NCBI GenBank assembly: GCA_016938135.1
Contig: JAFGVD010000032.1
Span: forward strand, 1-40,819
DNA from: Coriobacteriia bacterium
Lineage (GTDB): Bacteria > Actinomycetota > Coriobacteriia > Anaerosomatales > Anaerosomataceae
Reading direction: 5' to 3'
Length of the DNA stretch: 40,819 nucleotides
Notes under the pieces: model-generated
The model's input: the letters and a program-made list of their open reading frames with translations, nothing else
What the model was told of the DNA's origin: nothing
Database searches by the model: none
Translations under genes and position numbers: made by a program
In this document: positions 7,373-14,711 of the stretch, one piece after another
Layout: each line of letters opens with the position of its first letter
How positions within the stretch are numbered: the stretch's first letter is position 1

Positions 7373-9610
7373 ATGCCCGCACTCGATATCAGGACTCTGT
7401 TCTTCAGCTCCATGGTGCTCATGGCGCTGAATGTGGCGGTGATGTTCCCCATCTGGTGGCAGAACCGCGATCGTTCAACCGGGACGATATTCTGGCTCGT
7501 GAATGCCGTCTTCCAACTGGTCGCGGTCGGTCTTCTTGGACTTCGCGGCGTGATCCCTGACATCATCTCGGTGATAGTGGCAAACGCGATGGTGATCGGC
7601 GGAATGATTCTTCTCATCATCGGGCTGCAGTATTACCTGAACCGTCGCACCTCTCAGGTGCACAACCACGTGTTACTTGTCGCGTATCTGAGCATCCATG
7701 CCTACTTCACATTCGTGCAACCCGATCTGACGGTGCGCAACATCAACTCTGCGCTGGCGATGGCGCTCGTTGCCGTCCAGGGAGCGTGGCTGCTGTTGCA
7801 CGGGGTCGAGCCTGAACTCCAGAGGGCGACCCGTGCCCCCGGAGTCGTCATGTCGGGTTTTGTGCTTGTGAGCCTGGTGCGAGTCCCGTTCGAGTTTGTG
7901 GGACCTCAGAGCAACGACTTCTTGAGCGCGGGGCTGGTGAGCGGGCTTGCGCTCGTCGGCTGGCATATCTTGTCCGTTGCATTCACATTGAGCGTGCTGC
8001 TCATGGTCAACCAGCGTCTGGTGCTGGCACTCGAACGAGACATCGCAGAGCGGGAGCGAGCCCAGGCTGCCCTGGAGTTGAGCGAGGAGCGGTTCTCCTC
8101 GGCGTTCCATACATCACCGGACGCGGTCAACATCAATCGCCTTTCGGACGGCCTGTTCGTGGAGGTGAACAGGGGCTTCACGGAGCTCACGGGGTACACG
8201 GTCCAAGACATCGAGGGTAGGACCTCCGCCGACATCCAGATATGGAACGATCCGGCGGACCGTGAGCGCCTTGTAGCGGGTCTTTCGGCAGATGGCCGAG
8301 TCAACAACCTGGAAGCGGTCTTCCGGCGCAAGGACGGCACTACCACCACGGCGCTCATGTCCGCGCGTCTTATCGACATCAACGGCGAGCGATGCATTCT
8401 GTCTGTCACCCGCGACATCTCGGAGCGTAAGTCGGCCCAGGAGGCTGTGCGTCGCAGCGAGCAGTGGCACAGGACGATCTTGCAGACCGCTATGGACGGA
8501 TTCTGGCTTGCAGACACAGAAGGACGCTTGCTTGAGGTGAACGAGACCTATTGCCGCATGACCGGCTACAGCGAGTCCGAACTGCTGTCGATGCGCATAG
8601 CGGATTTGGATGCTTCTATGGACGCTGTCGCGGTGAACGCGATGATCGAGATGACCAGGGAGTGTGGCGAGAACCGCTTCGAGTCACAGCATCACCGCAA
8701 GGATGGCAGCGTCTTCGACGTTGAGATAAACGTCCAATACCGTCCTGACAGTGGAGGAAGACTCGTCGCGTTCATTCAAGACGTGACCGCACGAAAGCGA
8801 TACCAGGATGAGATCATGAGTCTCAACCAGAGTCTTGAGATGCGCGTGCAGGAGCGGACGCAGGCACTCATGGCGGCAAATACGGAACTGGTGGAGACCA
8901 ACATCCGCCTCGACGAAGCAACACGTGCCAAGAGCGCTTTCCTGGCGGCGATGAGCCATGAGTTGCGCACGCCGCTCAACTCTGTCATAGGTTTCTCGGA
9001 CATCTTAGTCAAGGGCATGACGGGGGAGCTCGAGCCTGAGCAAGAGAAGCAGGTGCGTATGATCAACGCATCGGGCAAATATCTCCTGGAACTCGTCAAT
9101 CAGGTGCTCGACCTTTCCGCTATAGAGATAGGGCGTCTGAAAGTGGAGCGCCGGTCCGTGGATGTCGAGGCGCTTGTGCGCTCAGCCACCGGGTCCGTCG
9201 CCCCGCTGGTGTCCGAGAAGGACGTCGATCTCTCATGGAAGGTCTCACCGGAGGTCGGTGCGGTGATTTCCGACCGCACCCGGCTTGAGCAGGTCTTGCT
9301 CAACTTGTTGGGCAACGCCATCAAGTTCACCGACTCGGGGTCTATCCGCCTTGAGGTCGAGCAAGACGGCCACGACATCGTATTCACGCTTACTGACACT
9401 GGATGCGGGATTGAGGAAGAAGACCTCGGGAAGATATTCGATGAGTTCTACCAGGCGCGGCGATCTGACGTTGCGAAGTCGGAGGGCACAGGGTTGGGAC
9501 TCACGGTTTCCAGGAGGCTTCTCGGTATGCTTGGCGGCACCATCACTGTGGATAGCGTACCCGGTGAAGGCGCGACGTTCGCGGTGCGTCTACCGATGGA
9601 TGTGGGCTGA
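7373..9610 (+). CDS. Seven-helix membrane PAS-PAS histidine kinase
   Basis: This 745-residue sensor kinase begins with about seven hydrophobic helices over residues 8-218, resembling the membrane sensory modules found on many bacterial kinases and cyclases. Two PAS domains follow (about 237-355 and 361-478), then a short coiled coil, a HisKA domain with SHELRTPLN and phospho-acceptor H529, and a C-terminal HATPase with LLNLLGNAIKF, DTGCGI and GTGLGL. All catalytic motifs look intact. The ATG is preceded by a modest GGAAGAG site. The stop overlaps the next start in TGATG. The input signal is unknown. The nearest response regulator, at 10069, belongs to another kinase gene, so the true partner is uncertain. 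Confidence 0.92.
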   Translation: MPALDIRTLFFSSMVLMALNVAVMFPIWWQNRDRSTGTIFWLVNAVFQLVAVGLLGLRGVIPDIISVIVANAMVIGGMILLIIGLQYYLNRRTSQVHNHVLLVAYLSIHAYFTFVQPDLTVRNINSALAMALVAVQGAWLLLHGVEPELQRATRAPGVVMSGFVLVSLVRVPFEFVGPQSNDFLSAGLVSGLALVGWHILSVAFTLSVLLMVNQRLVLALERDIAERERAQAALELSEERFSSAFHTSPDAVNINRLSDGLFVEVNRGFTELTGYTVQDIEGRTSADIQIWNDPADRERLVAGLSADGRVNNLEAVFRRKDGTTTTALMSARLIDINGERCILSVTRDISERKSAQEAVRRSEQWHRTILQTAMDGFWLADTEGRLLEVNETYCRMTGYSESELLSMRIADLDASMDAVAVNAMIEMTRECGENRFESQHHRKDGSVFDVEINVQYRPDSGGRLVAFIQDVTARKRYQDEIMSLNQSLEMRVQERTQALMAANTELVETNIRLDEATRAKSAFLAAMSHELRTPLNSVIGFSDILVKGMTGELEPEQEKQVRMINASGKYLLELVNQVLDLSAIEIGRLKVERRSVDVEALVRSATGSVAPLVSEKDVDLSWKVSPEVGAVISDRTRLEQVLLNLLGNAIKFTDSGSIRLEVEQDGHDIVFTLTDTGCGIEEEDLGKIFDEFYQARRSDVAKSEGTGLGLTVSRRLLGMLGGTITVDSVPGEGATFAVRLPMDVG

Positions 9611-9993
9611 TGATGGTCAAGAACCCAGAGTTGCTCCCGCTTTTTGGGGAGCTGAAGTCCCTACTGAAACCCTACGCCCGGCACTTCACCGTCCGCAAGG
9701 ATGAACCCGGATACTACGATCTATGGTCGGAGCGAGACCTGGTCATCGCCGACCGAAAGCGCAAAGAGGTCTTCTTCGCCGGACTGATCATCCAGAAGAG
9801 CTACGTGGGTTTCTACTACATGCCCATCTATGCGGACGTCTCCGCCGAGAAGTTCTTCGGACCCGAGCTACTTTCGCTGCTCAAAGGGAAGTCGTGCTTC
9901 TACATCCGGGAACTCACGCCGGTGCTGCGCACGCAGATCGAAGATGCGCTGGCAGGCGGTCTGGCCATGTACAAAGAACGCGGCTGGGTTTGA
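9610..9993 (+). CDS. Small DUF1801/YdhG-like protein
   Basis: This is a 127-residue soluble protein without signal peptide or membrane segment. A central strand-rich part (KSYVGFYYMPIYAD) and a GKSCFYIRELTP motif near the C terminus resemble the DUF1801 (YdhG-like) group, whose function is not established; the assignment is tentative. Translation starts at ATG 9610 within the stop of the sensor kinase (TGATG), with another ATG immediately after, so it is translationally coupled to the kinase. That coupling suggests a role linked to the kinase, but nothing in the sequence proves it. Confidence 0.72.
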   Translation: MMVKNPELLPLFGELKSLLKPYARHFTVRKDEPGYYDLWSERDLVIADRKRKEVFFAGLIIQKSYVGFYYMPIYADVSAEKFFGPELLSLLKGKSCFYIRELTPVLRTQIEDALAGGLAMYKERGWV

Positions 9994-10023
9994 TTCTCCC
10001 TCGCATCTGCGGCGGTAGCAGAT

Positions 10024-10041
10024 AGTGTCCACGTGTACACT
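10024..10041. promoter_or_regulatory. Palindromic site upstream of the response regulator gene
   Basis: Arms AGTGT and ACACT flank an eight-base centre that contains CACGTG, and the right half includes the perfect palindrome GTGTACAC (10033-10040). It ends 27 bases before the response regulator start and could be an operator or autoregulatory site. No consensus for it is known to me. Confidence 0.35.
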
Positions 10042-10068
10042 GGTGGCGTACGCGTCGAAGGGGAGAAG

Positions 10069-10755
10069 ATGCCCAGAGCGCTGGTAGTCGACGATGAGGC
10101 GAAGATTCGAGACCTGGTAGCGGTGTATCTGTCAGCAGCCGGTTTTGAGGTAGAGCAGGCTGCAGATGGCGTCGCCGCGATCGAGGCGGCTTTGTCTGAC
10201 GCGTTCGACGTGGTGATCCTCGACATCATGCTTCCCGGAGCTGATGGCGTCGAGGTATGCCGAAAGATACGCGAACGCTCAACGATCCCCATCATCATGC
10301 TGACGGCTCGAGCTGATGAGCTGGAGAAGATCTCGCTCCTTGAGGGCGGCGCGGACGACTACGTCACCAAGCCCTTCAGCCCGCCCGAACTGGTCGCGCG
10401 CGTGAGGGCGGTCATGCGGCGTACGGCGAGCGGCCAGAGCGAGGATGAGGTTCTCGCGTTGGGAGCGCTTCGCCTGGACGCGTCGCGGCGAGAAGTCAAG
10501 GTCGATGGATGTGGCGTCGTCCTCACCGCCAAGGAGTTCGACTTACTTGCAACGATGCTTCGTGACCCCGGCGTCGTCTTCTCAAGAGACCAGCTTCTTG
10601 AGGCGGTATGGGGTTTCTCGGACTATGTCGATCCCCGCGGCATGGATGTGCATATCAGACACCTGCGAGAGAAGCTCGGCGATGACGCTGCTTCTCCTCG
10701 CTTCATCGAGACGGTGCGAGGCGTTGGATATCGCGTGCGCAAGGATGGCGGCTGA
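10069..10755 (+). CDS. OmpR-family response regulator
   Basis: This 228-residue regulator has a receiver domain (residues 1-120) and a winged-helix DNA-binding domain (about 130-226). Receiver landmarks are the acidic pair D8/D9, phospho-acceptor D52 in ILDIMLPG, T79 and K101 in TKPF. The output domain ends with the typical VRGVGYRV wing. The start is ATG 10069, with GGGGAGAAG just upstream; a GTG at 10033 lies in the palindromic region and is less likely. The gene overlaps the following kinase gene in TGATG, so the two form a cognate pair. Target genes are not evident, although the exported-protein genes directly downstream are candidates. Confidence 0.93.
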   Translation: MPRALVVDDEAKIRDLVAVYLSAAGFEVEQAADGVAAIEAALSDAFDVVILDIMLPGADGVEVCRKIRERSTIPIIMLTARADELEKISLLEGGADDYVTKPFSPPELVARVRAVMRRTASGQSEDEVLALGALRLDASRREVKVDGCGVVLTAKEFDLLATMLRDPGVVFSRDQLLEAVWGFSDYVDPRGMDVHIRHLREKLGDDAASPRFIETVRGVGYRVRKDGG

Positions 10756-12179
10756 TGCCAAAGCGCTCGTCATCTCTGGTTGCACGGATGCGTTTGGGAA
10801 TGCTCGCAGTAGCGAGCATCTCCGTCGTCGTCGTGTTCGTCGTGTTCTACGCCGCGTGGCTTCGCTACACCGTCAGCTACCGCACGACCGAGCTGGGTCG
10901 TCAGGTCTCTGCGCTTGCGCAGGGTCTCTCGGCGGGTGGTCCACTCTCCGGGGAGAGCGCCAGTGCCGCCGGCGGCGTGCGCGTGCAGCTGTTCCGGGTG
11001 CAGGCCGGCCTGATAGGCGCCCGGTTGGTCGTCACTGACGAGCAGGGGAGCACCCTTCTGTCGTCTGATGACGCCGCCGCTGAGAGTTACGACCTATCCG
11101 TCCTCGGCGAGGCAGACGAGGGCGGTGTGCGCACGGCGGTCGCTGCTGTGGGTGCCAGCCGTGCTGTGGTGGTGGCGGCACCTGTCGAAGGCGTGCAGCC
11201 CGGCTATCTCATCGCGTTGCAGCCCGTTGGCGAGATCAGCGGTGCTCAGCAAGGCGTGTTGCTGCTCCTTGGTCTCTCGGCGCTGTTCGCAACAGGTGTT
11301 GCGTGGCTGAGCGGCAGCCTTGTGGTGCGGCGGCTCACGGGGCGTATTCTGCGACTCGAACGTGCAGCGGACGACATATCGCAAGGGGAGTGGGGTCTCC
11401 AGGTCGAAGTAGAAGGCGACGATGAAGTCGCGGCGCTGGCGCGCACCTTCAACCACATGTCGACCCGGGTCGCCGGTGCGTACCGCGCACAGAAGGACTT
11501 CGTGGGCGATGTCTCTCACGAGTTGCGTACGCCCATCACGACGATAAGCGGGTTCGCGGGTGCCATGCTGGACGGCACGGCCTCCGAGCCTGAGGTGCGG
11601 GAGCGGTTCCTGACCGGTATCCGCGATGAGGCGAACCGTCTGGCGGAGCTCACGCAGACGTTGCTCGCGCTCGCGGACATAGATGCCGGCAGAGTGGAGC
11701 TCGATGAGGTGGTGATCGATACTGTCGCGCTTGCCGAGGCGTTGCGGAGCAGGCATCAGGCGATCGCGGAGTCTCGCGACATCCGCCTGGAGATCCACGA
11801 TCTCCGCTGCGATAGCGGCTCTCCTCTTGGCGATGAGTCCCGGTTGCTGCAAATCGCCAGCGCGCTGGTCACCAACGCCCTGACCTACACGCCTGGCGGC
11901 GGCCATGTCGCGGTATCTGCGGTCTGTGGTGATGGCCGCTGGTCTTTGCGTGTGGACGACACCGGGCCGGGAGTCCCTGCGGAGCAACGCGAGCGGGTAT
12001 TCCAGCGATTCGTGCGGCTTGATGCGTCACGTTCTGCCGAGACGGGCGGCTCGGGGCTCGGTCTTTCGATCTGCGCCCGGTTGGCCAGCTTGATGGCGGG
12101 AACCATCGGCGTGGAGGATTCTCCTTTGGGTGGCGCGCGGTTCGTCGTGTCACTTCCAAGCATGATTCCCGAGCAGTGA
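10755..12179 (+). CDS. HAMP-type sensor histidine kinase
   Basis: This 474-residue kinase has two transmembrane helices (about 17-38 and 168-190) flanking an extracytoplasmic sensor of roughly 130 residues. A HAMP linker (about 191-243), a HisKA domain with SHELRTP and H255, and a HATPase domain with NALTYTP, DTGPGVP and GSGLGLSI follow. The topology is that of the classic OmpR-partner kinases. It is translationally coupled to the upstream response regulator through TGATG and is almost certainly its partner. The signal is unknown, but the sensor faces the cell surface. About 115 bases with no obvious terminator separate it from the next gene. Confidence 0.93.
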   Translation: MPKRSSSLVARMRLGMLAVASISVVVVFVVFYAAWLRYTVSYRTTELGRQVSALAQGLSAGGPLSGESASAAGGVRVQLFRVQAGLIGARLVVTDEQGSTLLSSDDAAAESYDLSVLGEADEGGVRTAVAAVGASRAVVVAAPVEGVQPGYLIALQPVGEISGAQQGVLLLLGLSALFATGVAWLSGSLVVRRLTGRILRLERAADDISQGEWGLQVEVEGDDEVAALARTFNHMSTRVAGAYRAQKDFVGDVSHELRTPITTISGFAGAMLDGTASEPEVRERFLTGIRDEANRLAELTQTLLALADIDAGRVELDEVVIDTVALAEALRSRHQAIAESRDIRLEIHDLRCDSGSPLGDESRLLQIASALVTNALTYTPGGGHVAVSAVCGDGRWSLRVDDTGPGVPAEQRERVFQRFVRLDASRSAETGGSGLGLSICARLASLMAGTIGVEDSPLGGARFVVSLPSMIPEQ

Positions 12180-12295
12180 ACTCAACGTCAACTCAACCTG
12201 CGATGAACACGCAGCCAACCTTCTTGGCCGATGATATAGCCATGTGATGATCGACGGCGTGCAAATCGCGCTATCATGAGGACGAGGTGGTACGG

Positions 12296-12835
12296 ATGAG
12301 GATCATGTCCAGGAAGCTGACGCTCGGGTTTGCTGTTTGTTTCTTGATCGCAGCGCTCGTGGTGCCTGCAGCCGCTCTTGCGGCGCAAGGACAGTCTGCT
12401 GCAGCCGCAGGTGAGAAGTCCGCGGTAGTGGCGTCGGCCAGTAGCCAGCGTCTTGAGCAGCGAGTGATGACCGCGCTCCAGAACCGTGCAAAGCGATTCG
12501 AGAACTATGCGGCCATGTTGGAGCGCACGCAGACACGCCTCCTTGCGTTCTGTGAGACTGCTGAGAAGGCCGGCGCGGACTGCGATGCGGTACGTGAGCA
12601 GCTACAGCTCGCAACCCAGACCATGGAGCAGGCCCGTGTCCAGGAGCAGCTCGCAACCCAGATGTTCAAAGGCGTCCCGGATGCGGAGAACATGCGCGGT
12701 ACTTTCCAGCAGGCCCGGGTTCAGGCCCGTGTCTCGGTTCAGACGATGAAGCAGTCGCGCGATCAGATGAGGACCGCTGCTGGTCTGCTCAAGACCATCG
12801 TGGAAGACCTTGTTGATGATGTTGACGGAGTCTGA
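12296..12835 (+). CDS. Exported helical, glutamine-rich protein
   Basis: This 179-residue exported protein has a signal peptide (KLTLGFAVCFLIAALVVPAA, cleaved near ALAAQ). The mature part is almost entirely helical and Gln/Arg/Met-rich, with an imperfect repeat, QLATQTMEQAR then QLATQMFKG, and two cysteines about 12 residues apart (AFCETAEKAGADC). I do not recognise a family; in general shape it resembles periplasmic helical stress proteins such as CpxP, but the LTxxQ motif is not evident. The start was set at ATG 12296 from the AGGTGG site; GTG 12287 and ATG 12305 are alternatives. It directly abuts a small lipoprotein gene and follows a two-component system. Confidence 0.75.
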   Translation: MRIMSRKLTLGFAVCFLIAALVVPAAALAAQGQSAAAAGEKSAVVASASSQRLEQRVMTALQNRAKRFENYAAMLERTQTRLLAFCETAEKAGADCDAVREQLQLATQTMEQARVQEQLATQMFKGVPDAENMRGTFQQARVQARVSVQTMKQSRDQMRTAAGLLKTIVEDLVDDVDGV

Positions 12836-13150
12836 GTGAGAAGATCTGTAGTCGCCGTACTGCTCTTGATGTTACTAGTCGCAGGTCTGAGCGGATGCGG
12901 CACGGACGACAAGAGCACAGTCGATGATGGAGTGACTGCCCCCGGGGCCGTCGCTCCGTCGACTGATGTCACGGGGACCACCGACTCGAGTGCGACGGCG
13001 GATGACCCGGCTGATGGCAGTTCAGCTGGAGACAGCGAACCTACCGAGACGGACGCCATCTTGAAAGAGCTTGAGGCCATTCAGCGTGAGCTGGATGAGA
13101 CCGCCCTGCCTGATGATAGCGACTTCACGGACATAGAGAACGGTCTGTAG
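12836..13150 (+). CDS. Small acidic lipoprotein
   Basis: This 104-residue lipoprotein starts at a GTG immediately after the stop of the upstream gene. The signal peptide (RRSVVAVLLLMLLVAG) ends in a good LSGC lipobox with C21. The mature protein is low-complexity, rich in Asp, Ser, Thr and Ala for about 50 residues, and likely disordered. A short predicted helix (ILKELEAIQRELDE) comes near the C terminus. No family is recognised. Its tight linkage to the helical exported protein suggests that the two act together at the cell surface. A strong terminator follows 18 bases after the stop. Confidence 0.75.
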   Translation: MRRSVVAVLLLMLLVAGLSGCGTDDKSTVDDGVTAPGAVAPSTDVTGTTDSSATADDPADGSSAGDSEPTETDAILKELEAIQRELDETALPDDSDFTDIENGL

Positions 13151-13168
13151 CGGGGTTTGGCAGAGATG

Positions 13169-13199
13169 AAGAAGGCGGACCCACCGGGTCCGCCTTCTT
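13169..13199. terminator. Bidirectional intrinsic terminator
   Basis: A perfect 14-base-pair stem (AAGAAGGCGGACCC paired with GGGTCCGCCTTCTT) with a three-base loop is followed by a T-rich tail (TTGTTTCTTG). A-rich sequence on the other flank means it can also end the convergent minus-strand HD-GYP transcript. Confidence 0.9.
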
Positions 13200-13223
13200 G
13201 TTTCTTGTGAGGGGCCGCGTGGG

Positions 13224-14708
13224 CTACAGGTACTGCCACACGTCTTCGATGCCGTATTCCGCCGCAGGCACGCACTCATCTATCGAGATGGCGAAATCGC
13301 CGGACTCCGGATCGATAAGTCGCAGGTCGATGACCTCTTCCTCGGCGAGCCAGCGACCCTTGGGGTCGATGATCGTCTTCACGCGCGGGCGGAGCAGGTC
13401 GTCCCGGTTGACCCGGAAGACCACGCTGATCGACCCGTCGCTCAACTTCACCACGGCACCCATCGGATAGATGCCAAGCATGGCGACCAGCGCCTTGGTG
13501 ACCGAGGGATCGTATGCCTTGCTGCGTCCCTGCATCAGCACAGCGAGCGCCTTGTCGGGGCGGATCTCGCGTCTGAACGGCCGGCGCGTGGTCATCGCAT
13601 CGTATGCGTCACAGAGCGCGACCACCTTGCTGAACAGGTGCTGCTCGTGCGGCTCTCTGAGTTCCGGGTAGCCCTTCAGATCGTGACGCTGGTGGTGTTC
13701 GTAGGCCACGATCATCGGCATCTGATCCACCAGCTGGATGCGTTTGAGCAGGTCCGCGCCTTCCGTCGCATGGCTCTTCACGACATGCCATTCGTCGGCG
13801 GTCAGTGGGCCCTCCTTGTTGAGGATGCCCTCAGGTATGCGCACCTTGCCCAGGTCGTAGAGCAACGCCGAGAGGCCCAGCGACTTGAGCGACTCCGCAT
13901 CCAGGCCAAGCGCCGCGCCTAAAGACAGCGCGAGTATGCATACGTTGATCGAGTGGTTCAGTGTGTAATCGTCGTGACTCTTGATGGCGGTCAAGCCAAG
14001 GACCGCAGCGGGGTCCTTGAAAAGCGTGTCGAGCAGATTGCTCACCAGATTCTGGAGCGGTTCTACCTCGAACACCTTGCCCAGCTTGACCTGCGTCTCC
14101 ACGTCACGCATGAGCGTCACGCCGTTATCGTAGGACTCCTTGCCGCGCGCCTTGTTCTCTCGCGCCTCGGCCTCTCGAGCGGCATCCAGCTCGGTCGTCT
14201 CGGCGATGAGGACTCCGTGGACACCTTGCTGCTCAAGGTACTCGCGAGCGGCGTCGATGTCCCTGATCTCGCTGTTGTTGAGCAAGTTGGCCAGGGTAGA
14301 GGCATCTTGTGGCGAGAACGCCTCGCTCATCGTGAGTGCGGAGACTCCCCGGGCCAGCAGGTCCTCGATGAGTTTGCGGTACGTCACGCTCTCCTCGGGA
14401 AGCACGTGGTTCTCAATGAACAGGGTGCCCTTGTAGACGTTCAGGGTGACCTCTTCAAAACCCAGCTCCATGATGGAGGTCACCGCATTGGCGAACTCGC
14501 GCATGGACTCGACGACAAGCGGATGGCTGGCCGGGTACAGCGATGCGTTGTTCTGGGCAACCGCCAGGGCTCTTGCAAGTTCGCGCGCAGCTTCAAGTCG
14601 TTTCGCCGTCGAGAATGGGTCGCGCGCTGCAGGCTGTGCCATCGCTGCAATCTCCCGTGGAGACTCCAGGCGTGTTTCTTCGTTGCTGTTCTCGGACACG
14701 ATATCCAC
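13224..14708 (-). CDS. Variant HD-GYP domain protein
   Basis: This 494-residue soluble protein has an N-terminal all-helical/beta module (about 35-150, containing ASLYPASHPLV) and a C-terminal HD-GYP-like domain (about 245-420). Canonical HD-GYP proteins hydrolyse cyclic di-GMP. Here the hallmark HD is YD (Y284-D285 in LLYDLGK), the HHE motif reads HHQ, and GYP is kept (LKGYPEL), so two metal-site positions are altered. Other family features remain, such as the HSxxV helix, LTADEW and a DAYDAMTTRRPFR segment. It may be a receptor or an altered-specificity phosphodiesterase. It follows the HEAT-repeat gene by three bases and shares its N-terminal module. Confidence 0.85.
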   Translation of the reverse strand: MDIVSENSNEETRLESPREIAAMAQPAARDPFSTAKRLEAARELARALAVAQNNASLYPASHPLVVESMREFANAVTSIMELGFEEVTLNVYKGTLFIENHVLPEESVTYRKLIEDLLARGVSALTMSEAFSPQDASTLANLLNNSEIRDIDAAREYLEQQGVHGVLIAETTELDAAREAEARENKARGKESYDNGVTLMRDVETQVKLGKVFEVEPLQNLVSNLLDTLFKDPAAVLGLTAIKSHDDYTLNHSINVCILALSLGAALGLDAESLKSLGLSALLYDLGKVRIPEGILNKEGPLTADEWHVVKSHATEGADLLKRIQLVDQMPMIVAYEHHQRHDLKGYPELREPHEQHLFSKVVALCDAYDAMTTRRPFRREIRPDKALAVLMQGRSKAYDPSVTKALVAMLGIYPMGAVVKLSDGSISVVFRVNRDDLLRPRVKTIIDPKGRWLAEEEVIDLRLIDPESGDFAISIDECVPAAEYGIEDVWQYL

Positions 14709-14711
14709 CTC

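Noticed and set aside
11094-11987. A 297-residue minus-strand frame opposite the HAMP kinase.
   Set aside because: The kinase catalytic motifs are intact on the plus strand; the antisense product is Arg/Gln-rich without recognisable domains.
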